A DNA stretch of 43,919 nucleotides, from contig NZ_LR732544.1 in assembly GCF_902506575.1 (NCBI RefSeq), positions 1,722,143-1,766,061 of the forward strand. The letters run 5' to 3'. The notes below the pieces were generated by a model, which ran no database searches, was not told the DNA's origin, and saw only the letters and a list, made by a program, of their open reading frames with translations. Source of the stretch: Streptomyces mexicanus. Its GTDB lineage: Bacteria > Actinomycetota > Actinomycetes > Streptomycetales > Streptomycetaceae. Position 1 is the first letter of the stretch; each line of letters opens with the position of its first letter. Shown here piece after piece: positions 20,183 through 28,866 of the stretch. The translations under genes were made by a program, and so were the position numbers.

Positions 20183-21184
20183 GTGATCGTCGACTGTGGC
20201 ATCTACCGTGACGGGCACCGCACGGAGGGGCCGGAGGACTTCTCCGACGCCCTGGCCGAGGCGCGGGCGGCCGGGGGGTTCGTGTGGGTGGGCCTGCACG
20301 AACCGAGCGCGGAGGAGTTCGACCTGGTCAGCCAGGAGTTCGCGCTGCACGAGCTGGCCGTGGAGGACGCCCTGAAGGCGCATCAGCGGCCGAAGCTGGA
20401 GGTCTACGACGACTCGCTGTTCGTGGTGCTGAAGCCGGTGGTGTACGAGCCGCACAGCGACGCCGTCTCGACCGGCGAGATCATGATCTTCCTCGGCGAC
20501 TCGTTCGTGGTCACCGTCCGCCACGGCGAGGGCGACGGCCTGACCGCCGTACGGCACCGGTTGGAGCAGGAGCCCGATCTGCTCGGCAAGGGCCCCACCG
20601 CCGTGCTGTACGCGATCGCCGACACGGTCGTGGACCACTACCTGGACGTGGCCACCGAGCTGCAGACGGACCTGGAGGAGCTGGAGGCGGAGGTCTTCTC
20701 CCCGGACCGGGGCGGTTCGCGGCACACCGCCTCGCGGATCTACACGTTCAAGCGCCAGATCACCGAGTTCCGGCGGGCCACGGGCCCGCTGGGGCCGCCG
20801 ATGTCCCGCCTGGGCGGCACCGCCCAGTCCACCTTCGCCACGGCCGTGCCGTTCGTGGACGACAAGGCGCGGCCCTTCTTCCGGGACGTCAGCGACCACC
20901 TCACCCGCGTGAACGAGTCGGTGGAGAGCCTGGACCGGCTGGTCTCGGACGTCCTGTCGGCGCATCTGGCGCAGACCAGCGTGCAGCAGAACGACGACAT
21001 GCGGAAGATCTCCGCGTGGGCGGCCATGGCCGCCGTGCCCACGCTGATCGCCGGGATCTACGGGATGAACTTCGACCACATGCCCGAACTGCACTGGCTG
21101 TGGGGCTACCCGGCCGTGATCGCGCTGATGGTCGCGCTGGAGGTGCTGCTGTACCGCATGTTCCGGCGGCGTGACTGGTTGTAG
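20183..21184 (+). CDS. corA: Magnesium/cobalt transport protein CorA
   Basis: CorA-family divalent metal channel, 333 aa. The GTG start at 20183 has GAAGGGAG about 10 bases upstream. The large N-terminal cytoplasmic domain (1 to about 265) includes VWVGLHEPSAEEFDLV and a long helical segment. Two membrane helices are at the C-terminus. The signature YGMNFDHMPEL follows the first helix (ISAWAAMAAVPTLIAGIYGMNF), and the protein ends with the basic stretch YRMFRRRDWL. All family features are present. It is divergent from the phosphatase gene and converges on the F420 oxidoreductase gene. No magnesium-sensing leader is possible in the short upstream gap. Confidence 0.94.
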   Translation: MIVDCGIYRDGHRTEGPEDFSDALAEARAAGGFVWVGLHEPSAEEFDLVSQEFALHELAVEDALKAHQRPKLEVYDDSLFVVLKPVVYEPHSDAVSTGEIMIFLGDSFVVTVRHGEGDGLTAVRHRLEQEPDLLGKGPTAVLYAIADTVVDHYLDVATELQTDLEELEAEVFSPDRGGSRHTASRIYTFKRQITEFRRATGPLGPPMSRLGGTAQSTFATAVPFVDDKARPFFRDVSDHLTRVNESVESLDRLVSDVLSAHLAQTSVQQNDDMRKISAWAAMAAVPTLIAGIYGMNFDHMPELHWLWGYPAVIALMVALEVLLYRMFRRRDWL

Positions 21185-21264
21185 AGCCGGTCGGGGCTCT
21201 CGTCTGTGGGGCCTCTGTGGTCCGCCGCGGCGCGGGGCGTAACCGGGTGGGTGCGCGGGCGTTG

Positions 21265-21320
21265 TTCTGCGTGACGGCCGTGGCGGGGAAGACCCCCGAG
21301 CCCCCACCACGGCCGCAGAA
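21265..21320. terminator. Bidirectional terminator between corA and the F420 oxidoreductase gene
   Basis: CGGCCGTGG (21275-21283) pairs with CCACGGCCG (21307-21315), and the stem extends outward with TTCTG (21265-21269) against CAGAA (21316-21320) across a small bulge. It lies between convergent genes. Confidence 0.7.
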
Positions 21321-21363
21321 AGCTCCGCGGGATACGGCAGGCCCTGCGGCGGGCGACGACCCC

Positions 21364-22419
21364 CTAGGCCAGGCCCGCGCGTTCCAGGGCCTCGACGCCG
21401 GCGCGCAGCGCGGCGATCCGCTCGTCCAGGGTGAAGCCCGCGGGCGCCAGGGTGAGGGTGGTGACACCGGCCGCCGCGTAGGCCTTCATCCGGTCCGCGA
21501 TCCGGTCGACCGAGCCGAGCAGGGTGGTCTGGTCGATGAGGTCCTGCGGGACGGCGGCCGCGGCGCCCTGCTTGTCACCAGCGAGGTACTTGTCCTGGAT
21601 CTCGGCGGCCGCCTCCTCGTACCCCATGCGGCAGGCGAGCTGGTTGTAGAAGTTCTGCTTGCGGCTGCCCATGCCGCCCACGTAGAGGGCGGTGTAGGGG
21701 CGGAAGGTGTCGGCGAGGCGGGGGACGTCCTTGTCGTCGCCGAGGGCGAGCGGCACGGTCGGGCAGACGTCGAAGCCGTCCAGGGACTGCCCGGCCTTCT
21801 CGCGCCCGGCCCGCCGGTGCCGGATCGCGGTCTCCTCCAGGTGGTCGGCGGGGGGGGAGATCAGCAGCGCGCCGTCCGCGATCTCGCCGGTCTGCTGGAG
21901 GTTCTTCGGGCCGATGGCGGCGATGTAGAGCGGGATGTGCTCGCGCTGCGGGTGCACGGTCAGCTTGATCGGCTTGCCGGGGCCGCCGGGCAGCGGCAGC
22001 GTCCAGTGCTCGCCCTCGTAGGTCAGCCGCTCGCGGGTCATGGCCTTGCGGACGATCTCGACGTACTCGCGGGTGCGGGCGAGCGGCTTGTCGAACTTCA
22101 CGCCGTACCAGCCCTCGGAGACCTGCGGGCCGGAGACGCCGAGGCCGAGGCGGAACCGGCCGCCGGACAGCGAGTCCAGGGTGGCGGCGGTCATGGCGGT
22201 CATCGCGGGCTGCCGGGCGGGGATCTGGAAGATGGCCGAGCCGACGTCGATGCGCTCGGTCTTCGCCGCGACGAAGGCGAGGACGGGGGCCGCGTCGGAG
22301 CCGTAGGCCTCGGCCGCCCAGCACACCGCGTAGCCGAGCCGGTCGGCCTCCTGCGCGACGGCCAGATTGTCCGCGTCCATCCCGGCACCCCAGTAGCCGA
22401 GGTTGATCCCTAGCCGCAT
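21364..22419 (-). CDS. LLM-class F420-dependent oxidoreductase
   Basis: Luciferase-like monooxygenase fold (TIM barrel) that uses coenzyme F420, 351 aa. Two in-frame ATGs lie six bases apart. The one at 22419 (MRLGINLGYWG) has AAGGGG six bases upstream and is preferred over 22425. Family features: GYWGAGMDADNLAVAQEADRLGY, VGSAIFQIPARQPAMTAMTAATLDSLSGGRFRLGLGVSGPQVSEGWYG and PLYIAAIGPKNLQQTGEIADG. The substrate is unknown. It is divergent from the aldo/keto reductase gene by 196 bp and converges on corA. Confidence 0.92.
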   Translation of the reverse strand: MRLGINLGYWGAGMDADNLAVAQEADRLGYAVCWAAEAYGSDAAPVLAFVAAKTERIDVGSAIFQIPARQPAMTAMTAATLDSLSGGRFRLGLGVSGPQVSEGWYGVKFDKPLARTREYVEIVRKAMTRERLTYEGEHWTLPLPGGPGKPIKLTVHPQREHIPLYIAAIGPKNLQQTGEIADGALLISPPADHLEETAIRHRRAGREKAGQSLDGFDVCPTVPLALGDDKDVPRLADTFRPYTALYVGGMGSRKQNFYNQLACRMGYEEAAAEIQDKYLAGDKQGAAAAVPQDLIDQTTLLGSVDRIADRMKAYAAAGVTTLTLAPAGFTLDERIAALRAGVEALERAGLA

Positions 22420-22601
22420 CCGCATCCCCTTACCGGTGAGTAACGTGCTCTGTGCGGGAGACACTAGCGCGGGGCCGCCGCCCGCGGCAGGTACCGCCGG
22501 TGTGACGGCCGCCTCCCGGGCCCGGATCGCGCCGCCGCCGGGCGTGCCGGGGCGGAAGATCCCGTTGTCCACAGGTAACCCACGGGGCGGGCCCTGGCCA
22601 G

Positions 22602-22607
22602 TAATCT
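22602..22607 (+). promoter_or_regulatory. -10 box placing the aldo/keto reductase transcript start at its ATG
   Basis: TAATCT ends 8 nt before the ATG at 22616, and no ribosome binding site is present. With a start site 7-8 nt downstream of the -10 box the mRNA would be leaderless, which is common in Streptomyces. The -35 region is not clear. Confidence 0.5.
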
Positions 22608-22615
22608 CGGCGTCC

Positions 22616-23599
22616 ATGGAGCAGAGGCAACTCGGCCGTACCGGCCTGCGCGTGTCCAGGATCGGCCTCGGCACCCTCACCTGGGGCCGGGACGTCGACG
22701 AGCACGGCGCCGCGGAGCTGCTGAAGGTGTTCTGGGAAGCGGGCGGCACCCTCGTCGACACGGCCGACGTGTACGGCGACGGGGAGGCGGAGTATCTGCT
22801 CGGGCGGCTCATGGAGGGCCTGGTGCCCCGCCGTGACCTGGTCATCTCGACGAAGGCGGGCAGCGTCCCGGACCCGGACCGCCGCTTCGACTGCTCCCGC
22901 GGCCATCTGCTGGCCGCGCTGGACGCCTCGCTCGCCCGCCTCGGCACGGACTACGTCGACGTCTGGCACGTCCACGCCTACGACCCGTACACCCCGCTGG
23001 AGGAGACCCTCCAGGCCGTCGACGTGGCCATCGGCAGCGGGCGCGTGCGCTACGCCGGGGTGTCGAACTTCTGCGGCTGGCAGCTCGCCAAGGCGGCCAC
23101 CTGGCAGCTGGCGGCGCCGGGCGCGCGGACCCGGCTGGCGAGCACGCAGATGGAGTACTCGCTGCTGCAGCGCGGTGTCGAGCGCGAGGTGCTGCCGGCC
23201 GCGCTCGACCTCGGCATCGGCATGCTGCCGTCCTCGCCGCTCGGCCGCGGCGTGCTGACCGGCAAGTACCGCAACGGGACGCCGCCGGACTCGCGGGGCG
23301 CCTCGGAGCATCTGGCGCCGTTCGTCGAGCCGTATCTGGACGACGCCGCCGGCCGCATCGTGGACGCGGTGACGACGGCGGCGGACGGGCTCGCGGTGAC
23401 CCCGCTCCAGGTCGCCCTCGCCTGGGTGCGCGACCGACCCGGCGTGACCGCCCCGATCGTCGGCGCGCGCACGGCGCAGCAGCTCACGGCGGCGCTGTCA
23501 GTGGAGGCGCTTAGTCTTCCTGACGAGATCTGCCGGGCGCTCGACGACGTGTCGGCGCCCGTGCACCGCTATCCCGATCACGACTGGAGCACGCTGTGA
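22616..23599 (+). CDS. Aldo/keto reductase
   Basis: NADPH-dependent oxidoreductase of the aldo/keto reductase superfamily, 327 aa from ATG 22616 (MEQRQLGRTGLRVSRIGLGT). The expected catalytic residues are present: Asp48 and Tyr53 in TLVDTADVYG, Lys80 in VISTKAG, and His120 in YVDVWHVHAYDPY. The nucleotide site near the C-terminus reads APIVGARTAQQL. The sequence is most like the YajO/potassium channel beta-subunit-like group. The substrate is not deducible. The start lacks a ribosome binding site and has a -10 box just upstream, so it may be leaderless. The stop overlaps the start of the next gene (GTGA). Confidence 0.92.
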   Translation: MEQRQLGRTGLRVSRIGLGTLTWGRDVDEHGAAELLKVFWEAGGTLVDTADVYGDGEAEYLLGRLMEGLVPRRDLVISTKAGSVPDPDRRFDCSRGHLLAALDASLARLGTDYVDVWHVHAYDPYTPLEETLQAVDVAIGSGRVRYAGVSNFCGWQLAKAATWQLAAPGARTRLASTQMEYSLLQRGVEREVLPAALDLGIGMLPSSPLGRGVLTGKYRNGTPPDSRGASEHLAPFVEPYLDDAAGRIVDAVTTAADGLAVTPLQVALAWVRDRPGVTAPIVGARTAQQLTAALSVEALSLPDEICRALDDVSAPVHRYPDHDWSTL

Positions 23600-26196
23600 G
23601 CACGGAGCCGGAGACCACGGAGAACGCCGAGCCGGGGGCCCCGGACACTGCGGCGGAGGACGCCGGAGCGGCGCAGGACGCCGCACCCGTCGCGCAGGAC
23701 GGTGCCGGGGCCGAGGGCGGCCCGGGCGCGGCGGGCGGCGGCGCGGCGGATGCCGGCAACACGGCCGGCGGCGGCAGCGGTGCGGCGCGGGGATCCGGCG
23801 GGCAGGGGGCCGAGGGCGGCGGTGCGGACCCGGGGGCCGCGGAGGACGCGGCACCCGGCGAGGACGGTGCGGCGGTCCCGGGCGCCGGGAGCAGCGAGGC
23901 TGCGGACGCAGACGCCCGGGACGGTGACGACCCGGCAGCAGACGCCCGGGACGGTGAGGACCCGGACGCAGACGCCCGGGACGGTGAGGACCCGGACGCA
24001 GACGCCGGGGACGGTGAGGCCGCGGGCGAAGGCTCGGGGGACGGTGAGGCCGCAGGCGAAGGTGCGGAGGGCGGTGGCACCGCGTCCGAGATGTCGGAGG
24101 CGGAGGCCGAACTCGCCGCCCAGCGGATCGAGCGGGAGCGGATCGAGCGGCGCAAGGCGGAGAGGAAGGGCCGGATCGAGAGCGGGAGCAGGCTCACCGG
24201 CCGGGCGGCCGACCTGCTCGCGGCGGTGCGTGCCGTGGAGAGCGGGGCCACTCCCCCGGCCACCGTCTTCGCCGAGCCGGAGCCGCAGGCCGCGCGGCGC
24301 AGGCCCGCCCCGCAGCCGGTGCGGCGACCGGGCCCCGTGTCGGCCGAGGCGGCCGCCGCCGCGCCCGCGGCCCCCGCCCCGCAGACCGTGCAGGCCGTAC
24401 GGCAGGTGCTGGCCGACGGCGGCGGCGCGCCGGAGGCACTCGCCCTGCCGGCCGCGGCGGCCCTCGGCCCGGGCGCGCACGAGCGGCTGCGGGAGGACCC
24501 GTGGCAGCTGCTGCGCGTGACCGGGGTGCGGCCCGAGCAGGCCGACGGTTTCGCGCGGTCCCTGCTCGGTGCCGAGTGCGGCCCGGGCGACCCGCGGCGC
24601 GGCCGGGCGTTCACCGTCTGGCTGCTGGAGCAGGCGGCCCTGGCCGGGCACACCTGCCTGGAGGCTCCCGCCCTCGTCGAGGCCCTGGCCCGGCGGGGTG
24701 TGCCCGACCCGGACGCGGCGCTGCAGGAAACCCTCGCGGAGGGCGAGGCCCTGGTGTTCCAGGACGCCCTGGAAGAGCCCGGCGCACCGGCCGCCCGGGG
24801 CCACGCCCAGGACACTTCCGACGACGGGACCGAGGGCGGCGGGGACGGCGAGGAGGACGAGGACGCCGCGCGCCCGGTGCGCGTCCTGGTCGGCCTGGAG
24901 CGGTACGCGCTCGCCGAAGAGAGCCTGGCCGACGGCCTCGCCCGGCTCGTGAACTCCGCACCGGACGGAACGATCGCCGCGCAGGACTGGGAGCAGGCCG
25001 CGGGCCCGGCCCGAGGCTCCGCCGCCGAGCTGATCCGCGCGGTCGCGGCGCACGGCCTGGTGCTGTACACGGGCGGGGAGGCGTCCCGCGTCGACCCGGC
25101 GCGGCTGCTGTGCGCGGCCCGCGCGCTCGGGCTGCACGCCTGGGCCGCCACGCACAGCCCGCTCGGGCGGGAGGCGTTCGCGGAGCTGCTGCGGCAGCAG
25201 TCGCCGCAGGAGGGCGGACGGGCGCAGGGACCGTCCGAGGGCGGCGTGGCCACGGTGGCCGGGCTGCTATCGGGCGCCGAGGGGCCGGGCCGGGACGCCG
25301 ACGGCACGCTCGATCTGGATCTCCTCGTCGTGCTCGACGCCCCGCAGCTCGACGTGGAGACGGCGGCCCTGCTGGTGGAGTCGCTGCCGGACGGGGCCCG
25401 GCTCGTGCTGGCCGGGGATCCGGCGGTGCTGTGGTCCGTGGGCCCCGGCCGGGTGTTCGCGGATCTGCTGGCGGCCCGGGTGTGCCCGCACGTGGCCTCC
25501 CGGGTGCCGGACCCGGGGCCGCTGGGCGAGCTGGTCTCCGGTATCGGCATCGGCGAGCTGAACCAGGTGGAGGCGCCCGGCAAGGAGGTCGTGATCGTGC
25601 CGGTGCGGGACGCCGGGGAGGCCGTGCACCGCACCGTCCAGCTCGTCTCGGACTCCGTGCCGCGGGCGATCGGCGTGCCGGCCGAGCAGACCGTGGTCAT
25701 CACCCCGGGGCACGGCGGCGCGGCGGGCACGCGCGTGCTGAACGCGGCGTTGAAGGAACGCCTCAACCCGGGCCCGGGCCGCTTCGGCGGCTTCGACCCG
25801 GGCGACCGGATCGCCTACTCCCCCGTCCCGGGCCGTACGCTGCCCGGTCATGTGGTGAAGGCCGACGCCGACGGGCTGCACCTGTCCTGTGCGGGCGCGC
25901 CCGTGGTCGTCCCCAGGGAGCAGGTGGAGACCCGGGTGCGGCACGGGTGGGCGCTGACCGCGCACCAGGCCGTGGGCGGCCGGTGGCCGGCGGTGGTCGT
26001 GGTACTGCCCGGTGACGCCGCGCAGGCCCTGACCCGGCCGTGGGTCTACACGGCGTTCGGGCGGGCGACCCGCCACATGTCCGTGGTGCACGGTGCCGAG
26101 CAGGCGCTGCCCCGGGCCGTGGCCGAGGTGCCGGCCAAGCCGCGCACGACCCGGCTGCCCGTCCTGCTGCGCACCCAGGAGCAGCAGGCGGCCTGA
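23596..26196 (+). CDS. RecD2-like helix-hairpin-helix protein with degenerate ATPase motifs
   Basis: 866 aa; the GTG start at 23596 overlaps the preceding stop (GTGA). Residues 1 to about 160 are acidic, Ala/Gly/Glu/Asp-rich with a repeat (DARDGEDPDA) and look disordered. A short charged helix (about 165-200) follows, then a RecD2-type helix-hairpin-helix/winged region (about 265-470: DPWQLLRVTGVRPEQADGFA). The C-terminal half aligns by eye to RecD2 motifs, but the ATPase residues are missing. There is no GxGKT Walker A anywhere. The DEAS box is LVVLDAPQLD (Asp581 kept, Glu lost). GDPAVLWSVGPG (about 607-618), LTAHQAVGGRWPAVVVVL (about 787) and YTAFGRATRHMSVVHG (about 818) are altered forms of later motifs. 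It probably binds DNA or a partner without unwinding. Confidence 0.8.
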   Translation: MSTEPETTENAEPGAPDTAAEDAGAAQDAAPVAQDGAGAEGGPGAAGGGAADAGNTAGGGSGAARGSGGQGAEGGGADPGAAEDAAPGEDGAAVPGAGSSEAADADARDGDDPAADARDGEDPDADARDGEDPDADAGDGEAAGEGSGDGEAAGEGAEGGGTASEMSEAEAELAAQRIERERIERRKAERKGRIESGSRLTGRAADLLAAVRAVESGATPPATVFAEPEPQAARRRPAPQPVRRPGPVSAEAAAAAPAAPAPQTVQAVRQVLADGGGAPEALALPAAAALGPGAHERLREDPWQLLRVTGVRPEQADGFARSLLGAECGPGDPRRGRAFTVWLLEQAALAGHTCLEAPALVEALARRGVPDPDAALQETLAEGEALVFQDALEEPGAPAARGHAQDTSDDGTEGGGDGEEDEDAARPVRVLVGLERYALAEESLADGLARLVNSAPDGTIAAQDWEQAAGPARGSAAELIRAVAAHGLVLYTGGEASRVDPARLLCAARALGLHAWAATHSPLGREAFAELLRQQSPQEGGRAQGPSEGGVATVAGLLSGAEGPGRDADGTLDLDLLVVLDAPQLDVETAALLVESLPDGARLVLAGDPAVLWSVGPGRVFADLLAARVCPHVASRVPDPGPLGELVSGIGIGELNQVEAPGKEVVIVPVRDAGEAVHRTVQLVSDSVPRAIGVPAEQTVVITPGHGGAAGTRVLNAALKERLNPGPGRFGGFDPGDRIAYSPVPGRTLPGHVVKADADGLHLSCAGAPVVVPREQVETRVRHGWALTAHQAVGGRWPAVVVVLPGDAAQALTRPWVYTAFGRATRHMSVVHGAEQALPRAVAEVPAKPRTTRLPVLLRTQEQQAA

Positions 26197-26370
26197 CCGC
26201 GCGCACCGCCCCGCCGCAGACCCGCAGGTCCGCGGGCCTGAACGCCGCCCGGCCGAGGCTCGCACGCCGTGCGGGTGCGAACACAGCCGGCGCGGCGGCG
26301 CGTGCAGCCCCGGGCGCCCGAGGGGGCGCGCCGCCGGGCACGGCACGCTCACCCCGGGCGGCCGGTGTGC

Positions 26371-27078
26371 TCAGGCTCTGTCCAGCGGCTCCAGGTCGTC
26401 GTCCTCGTCGAGGTCCTCGTCCTCGTCCAGGCCGTCGTCCCCGCCGAGATCGTCGTCCTCGTCGTCCGGTTCGTCGTCGAAGACCGCGCTGACGTCGAAG
26501 CGGCAGACCACGTGCTGCGGATCGACGTGCTCGAAGGGTGCCTCCAGCCATTCGCCGGGGTCGGCGGGTTCCTCCGAGGCCGTGACCCACAGGGTGGAGT
26601 CGCCCTCCTCCAGGCCGAACTCCTTGTGCCGGGAGGCGATCTCGTCCGGCTCGTACTCGCCGAACAGGATGCCGAGCGCCCCGTGCAGCGACCCGGTGGC
26701 GCCCTGGCCGATGCCCGTGCCGGTCTCGACGTCCGCGGCCTCGACCCGCTGGGCCTGGGACAGCAGCCGCTGTGGTTCGGCGACGGCGTAGTCGCGGCGG
26801 ATCAGCACGCTGATCGCGTTCGGTTCCTCCGGTCCCGTGTACGGCGGCAGCGAGTCGTCGCCGGGGATCTCGAAGGGGGTGACCTCGTCGTAGCGGTCGT
26901 AGAGCAGCTCGTCGTACGCCTCGGCGGCGGCTGCCAGCTGGTTGAACGCCTCGTAGACGGCCGGGTCGTCCTCACCCGACCTGCGTTCGACCGCGGCGAG
27001 ATGGCGGTCGAGCGCGGTCTTGACCGCCTCGGCGGCGGCGCGTACCTCGGCGGCGGTGGGCTGCGCAGCATCAGACAT
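26371..27078 (-). CDS. Conserved hypothetical protein with Asp/Glu-rich tail
   Basis: 235 aa from the ATG at 27078 (MSDAAQPTAAEVRAAAEAVK). It starts with a predicted helical segment (residues 8-75), continues with a mixed region (PFEIPGDDSLPPYTGPEEPNAISVLIRRDYAV; residues 80-190), and ends in an acidic tail of about 35 residues rich in Asp and Glu. No catalytic motif or membrane segment is visible and I do not recognise a named family; it looks like a conserved actinobacterial cytoplasmic protein. A TAGCGT ends 7 nt before the ATG and there is no binding site, so the mRNA may be leaderless. It is divergent from the DUF5703 gene with 47 bp between. Confidence 0.8.
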   Translation of the reverse strand: MSDAAQPTAAEVRAAAEAVKTALDRHLAAVERRSGEDDPAVYEAFNQLAAAAEAYDELLYDRYDEVTPFEIPGDDSLPPYTGPEEPNAISVLIRRDYAVAEPQRLLSQAQRVEAADVETGTGIGQGATGSLHGALGILFGEYEPDEIASRHKEFGLEEGDSTLWVTASEEPADPGEWLEAPFEHVDPQHVVCRFDVSAVFDDEPDDEDDDLGGDDGLDEDEDLDEDDDLEPLDRA

Positions 27079-27085
27079 ACTGCAG

Positions 27086-27118
27086 ACGCTATCCGTACCG
27101 GGCCCCAGCCCGCACAAT
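27086..27118. promoter_or_regulatory. Compact divergent promoter pair
   Basis: The 47-bp gap between two divergent genes holds a -10-like box for each: TAGCGT on the minus strand (27091 to 27086) and CACAAT on the plus strand (27113-27118). Each ends exactly 7 nt before its ATG, which would give two leaderless transcripts. The -35 regions must overlap, so the two genes may be co-regulated. Confidence 0.45.
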
Positions 27119-27125
27119 AGATGCG

Positions 27126-27314
27126 ATGCCGGAATACGAATTTGTCGACGTGTACGTGCCGCGCGGGGTCTCCCGCAAGGAGGCGACGCGTCTGCTGACC
27201 GACCATGCCGAGTACGGACACTGGGAGTTGTACCGCCTGAGCCTGATGCGGGACGGCAGCCGCAGGGTGCGGTTGCGTCGGCGGATCATCCGCCAGGTTC
27301 GCGCCACCTGGTGA
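27126..27314 (+). CDS. Small DUF5703-type protein
   Basis: 62 aa, starting MPEYEFVDVYVPRGVSRKEA and ending in a strongly basic stretch (RRVRLRRRIIRQVRATW). The N-terminus matches my memory of the DUF5703 family, small dodecin-sized actinobacterial proteins of unknown role. There is no membrane segment or cysteine. The basic tail might contact nucleic acid; that is inference. No ribosome binding site precedes it, in keeping with a leaderless mRNA. It is followed by a terminator shared with chpC. Confidence 0.85.
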   Translation: MPEYEFVDVYVPRGVSRKEATRLLTDHAEYGHWELYRLSLMRDGSRRVRLRRRIIRQVRATW

Positions 27315-27352
27315 GCACGCCCGCCACACGGTGAGCCCCGGGCGGCTCAGGC

Positions 27353-27382
27353 GAGCGGGCCCCGCCGGTGCGGGGCCCGCTC
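27353..27382. terminator. Bidirectional terminator between DUF5703 and chpC
   Basis: GAGCGGGCCCCG (27353-27364) and CGGGGCCCGCTC (27371-27382) form a 12-bp perfect stem with a 6-nt loop. The flanking genes converge. Confidence 0.8.
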
Positions 27383-27418
27383 ACTCGTGCGCCCGGACGC
27401 CGCCGGGGCGGATGGGGC

Positions 27419-28282
27419 TCAGGCCGAGGTCCGGGCCCTGCGGTAGAGCACGGTGCCCGCGAGGAGCGCGCCCGCGCCCACCGGCAGGACGATGCCCAGC
27501 GGCAGCTCGCTGCCGGTCTCGGCGAGCTGTGCCCCGCCCCGCGGCGCGGTGACGGTCTGCGTACCCGGCTGGTTGACGTGCACGGATCCGCCGGGCGTCG
27601 TCCCGCTCGGGGTGGGCGGCGTGGTCGGCGTACCGGGGTGGCCCGGAGTGCCGGGCGTCCCGGGGGTGCCCGGGTTCCCGGGGTTGCCCGGATTCCCAGG
27701 GTTACCGGGATTCCCGGGGTTGCCCGGGTTACCAGGGTTGCCGGGGTTACCAGGGTGGCCGGGCGGGTTCTGGTGGCCGCCGGGCGGCGTGTGGTGGCTC
27801 CCGGAACCGCCCTCGTTCGCGCACCGGTTGCCCAGCGCCGCGTTGCCGACGCCGATCACGTCGACGCTGTTGCCGCAGACGTTGACGGGCACGTCGACCG
27901 GCACCTGGACGTGGTTGCCCGAGCCGACACCCGGCGAGCCGCCGGTGTGGCCGCCGGCCTGGGCACCGCCGCCCGAGCCCCCGTGGCCGTGTCCGCCGTG
28001 CCCGGAACCGTGCCCCGGGCCGCCCTTTCCGCCGGACGAGCCGCCGTTGGCGCACGTGTTGCCCATCACCGGGTTGAGCACCCCGACGACGTTGACCGTG
28101 TTGCCGCAGACGTTCACCGGCACGTGCACCGGCACCTGGACCGTGTTGCCGGACAGCACGCCCGGCGAGCGGGACGCGGCGCCGGTCGCGCCCGCGTCGG
28201 CGTGGGCGGCACCGCTCGCGGCGGCGATCACTCCGGTCGCCGCCGCCACGGTCATCAGGCCCTTGCGGGTGACCTGTCGCAT
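27419..28282 (-). CDS. chpC: Long chaplin ChpC, sortase-anchored, with collagen-like repeats
   Basis: Surface-active amyloid-forming protein that coats aerial hyphae; 287 aa from the ATG at 28282. A signal peptide covers residues 1-29 (ending AAHADA). Two chaplin domains lie at about 38-78 and 114-155; each has the two conserved Cys (VNVCGN ... GNTC or GNRC). Between and after them is a Gly/His-rich linker. At residues 179-205 there are nine consecutive NPG triplets, followed by three TPG. The C-terminus has the sortase motif LAETG (253-257), a membrane helix and the basic tail RRARTSA. It lies just downstream of chpH on the same strand, the order known for chpC and chpH in S. coelicolor. Confidence 0.94.
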   Translation of the reverse strand: MRQVTRKGLMTVAAATGVIAAASGAAHADAGATGAASRSPGVLSGNTVQVPVHVPVNVCGNTVNVVGVLNPVMGNTCANGGSSGGKGGPGHGSGHGGHGHGGSGGGAQAGGHTGGSPGVGSGNHVQVPVDVPVNVCGNSVDVIGVGNAALGNRCANEGGSGSHHTPPGGHQNPPGHPGNPGNPGNPGNPGNPGNPGNPGNPGNPGTPGTPGTPGHPGTPTTPPTPSGTTPGGSVHVNQPGTQTVTAPRGGAQLAETGSELPLGIVLPVGAGALLAGTVLYRRARTSA

Positions 28283-28373
28283 GTACTGAATCCCTGCCTT
28301 CGACCTTCTGGAACCTTCCGGAACGCGCGGTCGCGCACGGCGTGCGAGCCGTCGTGACCGCGCGGAAAGACCG

Positions 28374-28412
28374 GTCGGCCCCGGAGCGCATGGCGCGCGC
28401 TCCGGGGCCGAC
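28374..28412 (-). terminator. chpH terminator hairpin
   Basis: The arms 28374-28389 and 28397-28412 are perfect reverse complements (16 bp) with a 7-nt loop. It lies 59 bp after the chpH stop and separates the two chaplin genes into probable independent transcripts. Confidence 0.8.
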
Positions 28413-28470
28413 GGGTTCAGACCCCCCACGGAGTCGATGGAGTCAGACCCTCACGGGGCGGGGCACAACG

Positions 28471-28704
28471 TCACTTGTTGATGCACGTGTTGCCGAAGGC
28501 GGGGTTCAGCAGCCCGATCACGGAGATCGTGTTGCCGCAGACGTTCACCGGCACGTGCACGGGCACCTGGATGACATTGCCGGACACGACGCCCGGGGAC
28601 TGCACGGCGGCACCCTGAGCACCGGAGTCGGCAGCGGCCAGGCCCGCGCCCGCGAGAACCAGTCCACCGGTGGCAACCGCGGCAGCGACGACCTTCTTGA
28701 GCAT
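28471..28704 (-). CDS. chpH: Short chaplin ChpH
   Basis: Secreted hydrophobic protein that self-assembles at the air-water interface and helps aerial hyphae emerge. It is 77 aa from the ATG at 28704, the expected size. AGGAGG lies five bases upstream, one of the strongest binding sites in the window. The signal peptide is MLKKVVAAAVATGGLVLAGAGLAAA; the mature part is one chaplin domain ([21 protein letters not shown] ... LLNPAFGNTCINK) with two Cys. In S. coelicolor chaplin genes depend on the BldN sigma factor; I cannot point to a specific box here. Confidence 0.95.
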   Translation of the reverse strand: MLKKVVAAAVATGGLVLAGAGLAAADSGAQGAAVQSPGVVSGNVIQVPVHVPVNVCGNTISVIGLLNPAFGNTCINK

Positions 28705-28866
28705 TCTTCCTCCTAGTTGGCACGTGCGATCTCGTCTTGCCGATCGCATGAGATGTAACGAGGAGGGAGTAATGGGGATACGAGCTTATGGTCGCCTTCA
28801 CTCTCCCTCGGGCACGCCCGCACACGCGGCCGAATACCGAGGTCAAGCCAGGGTTGACCGGCGTCC

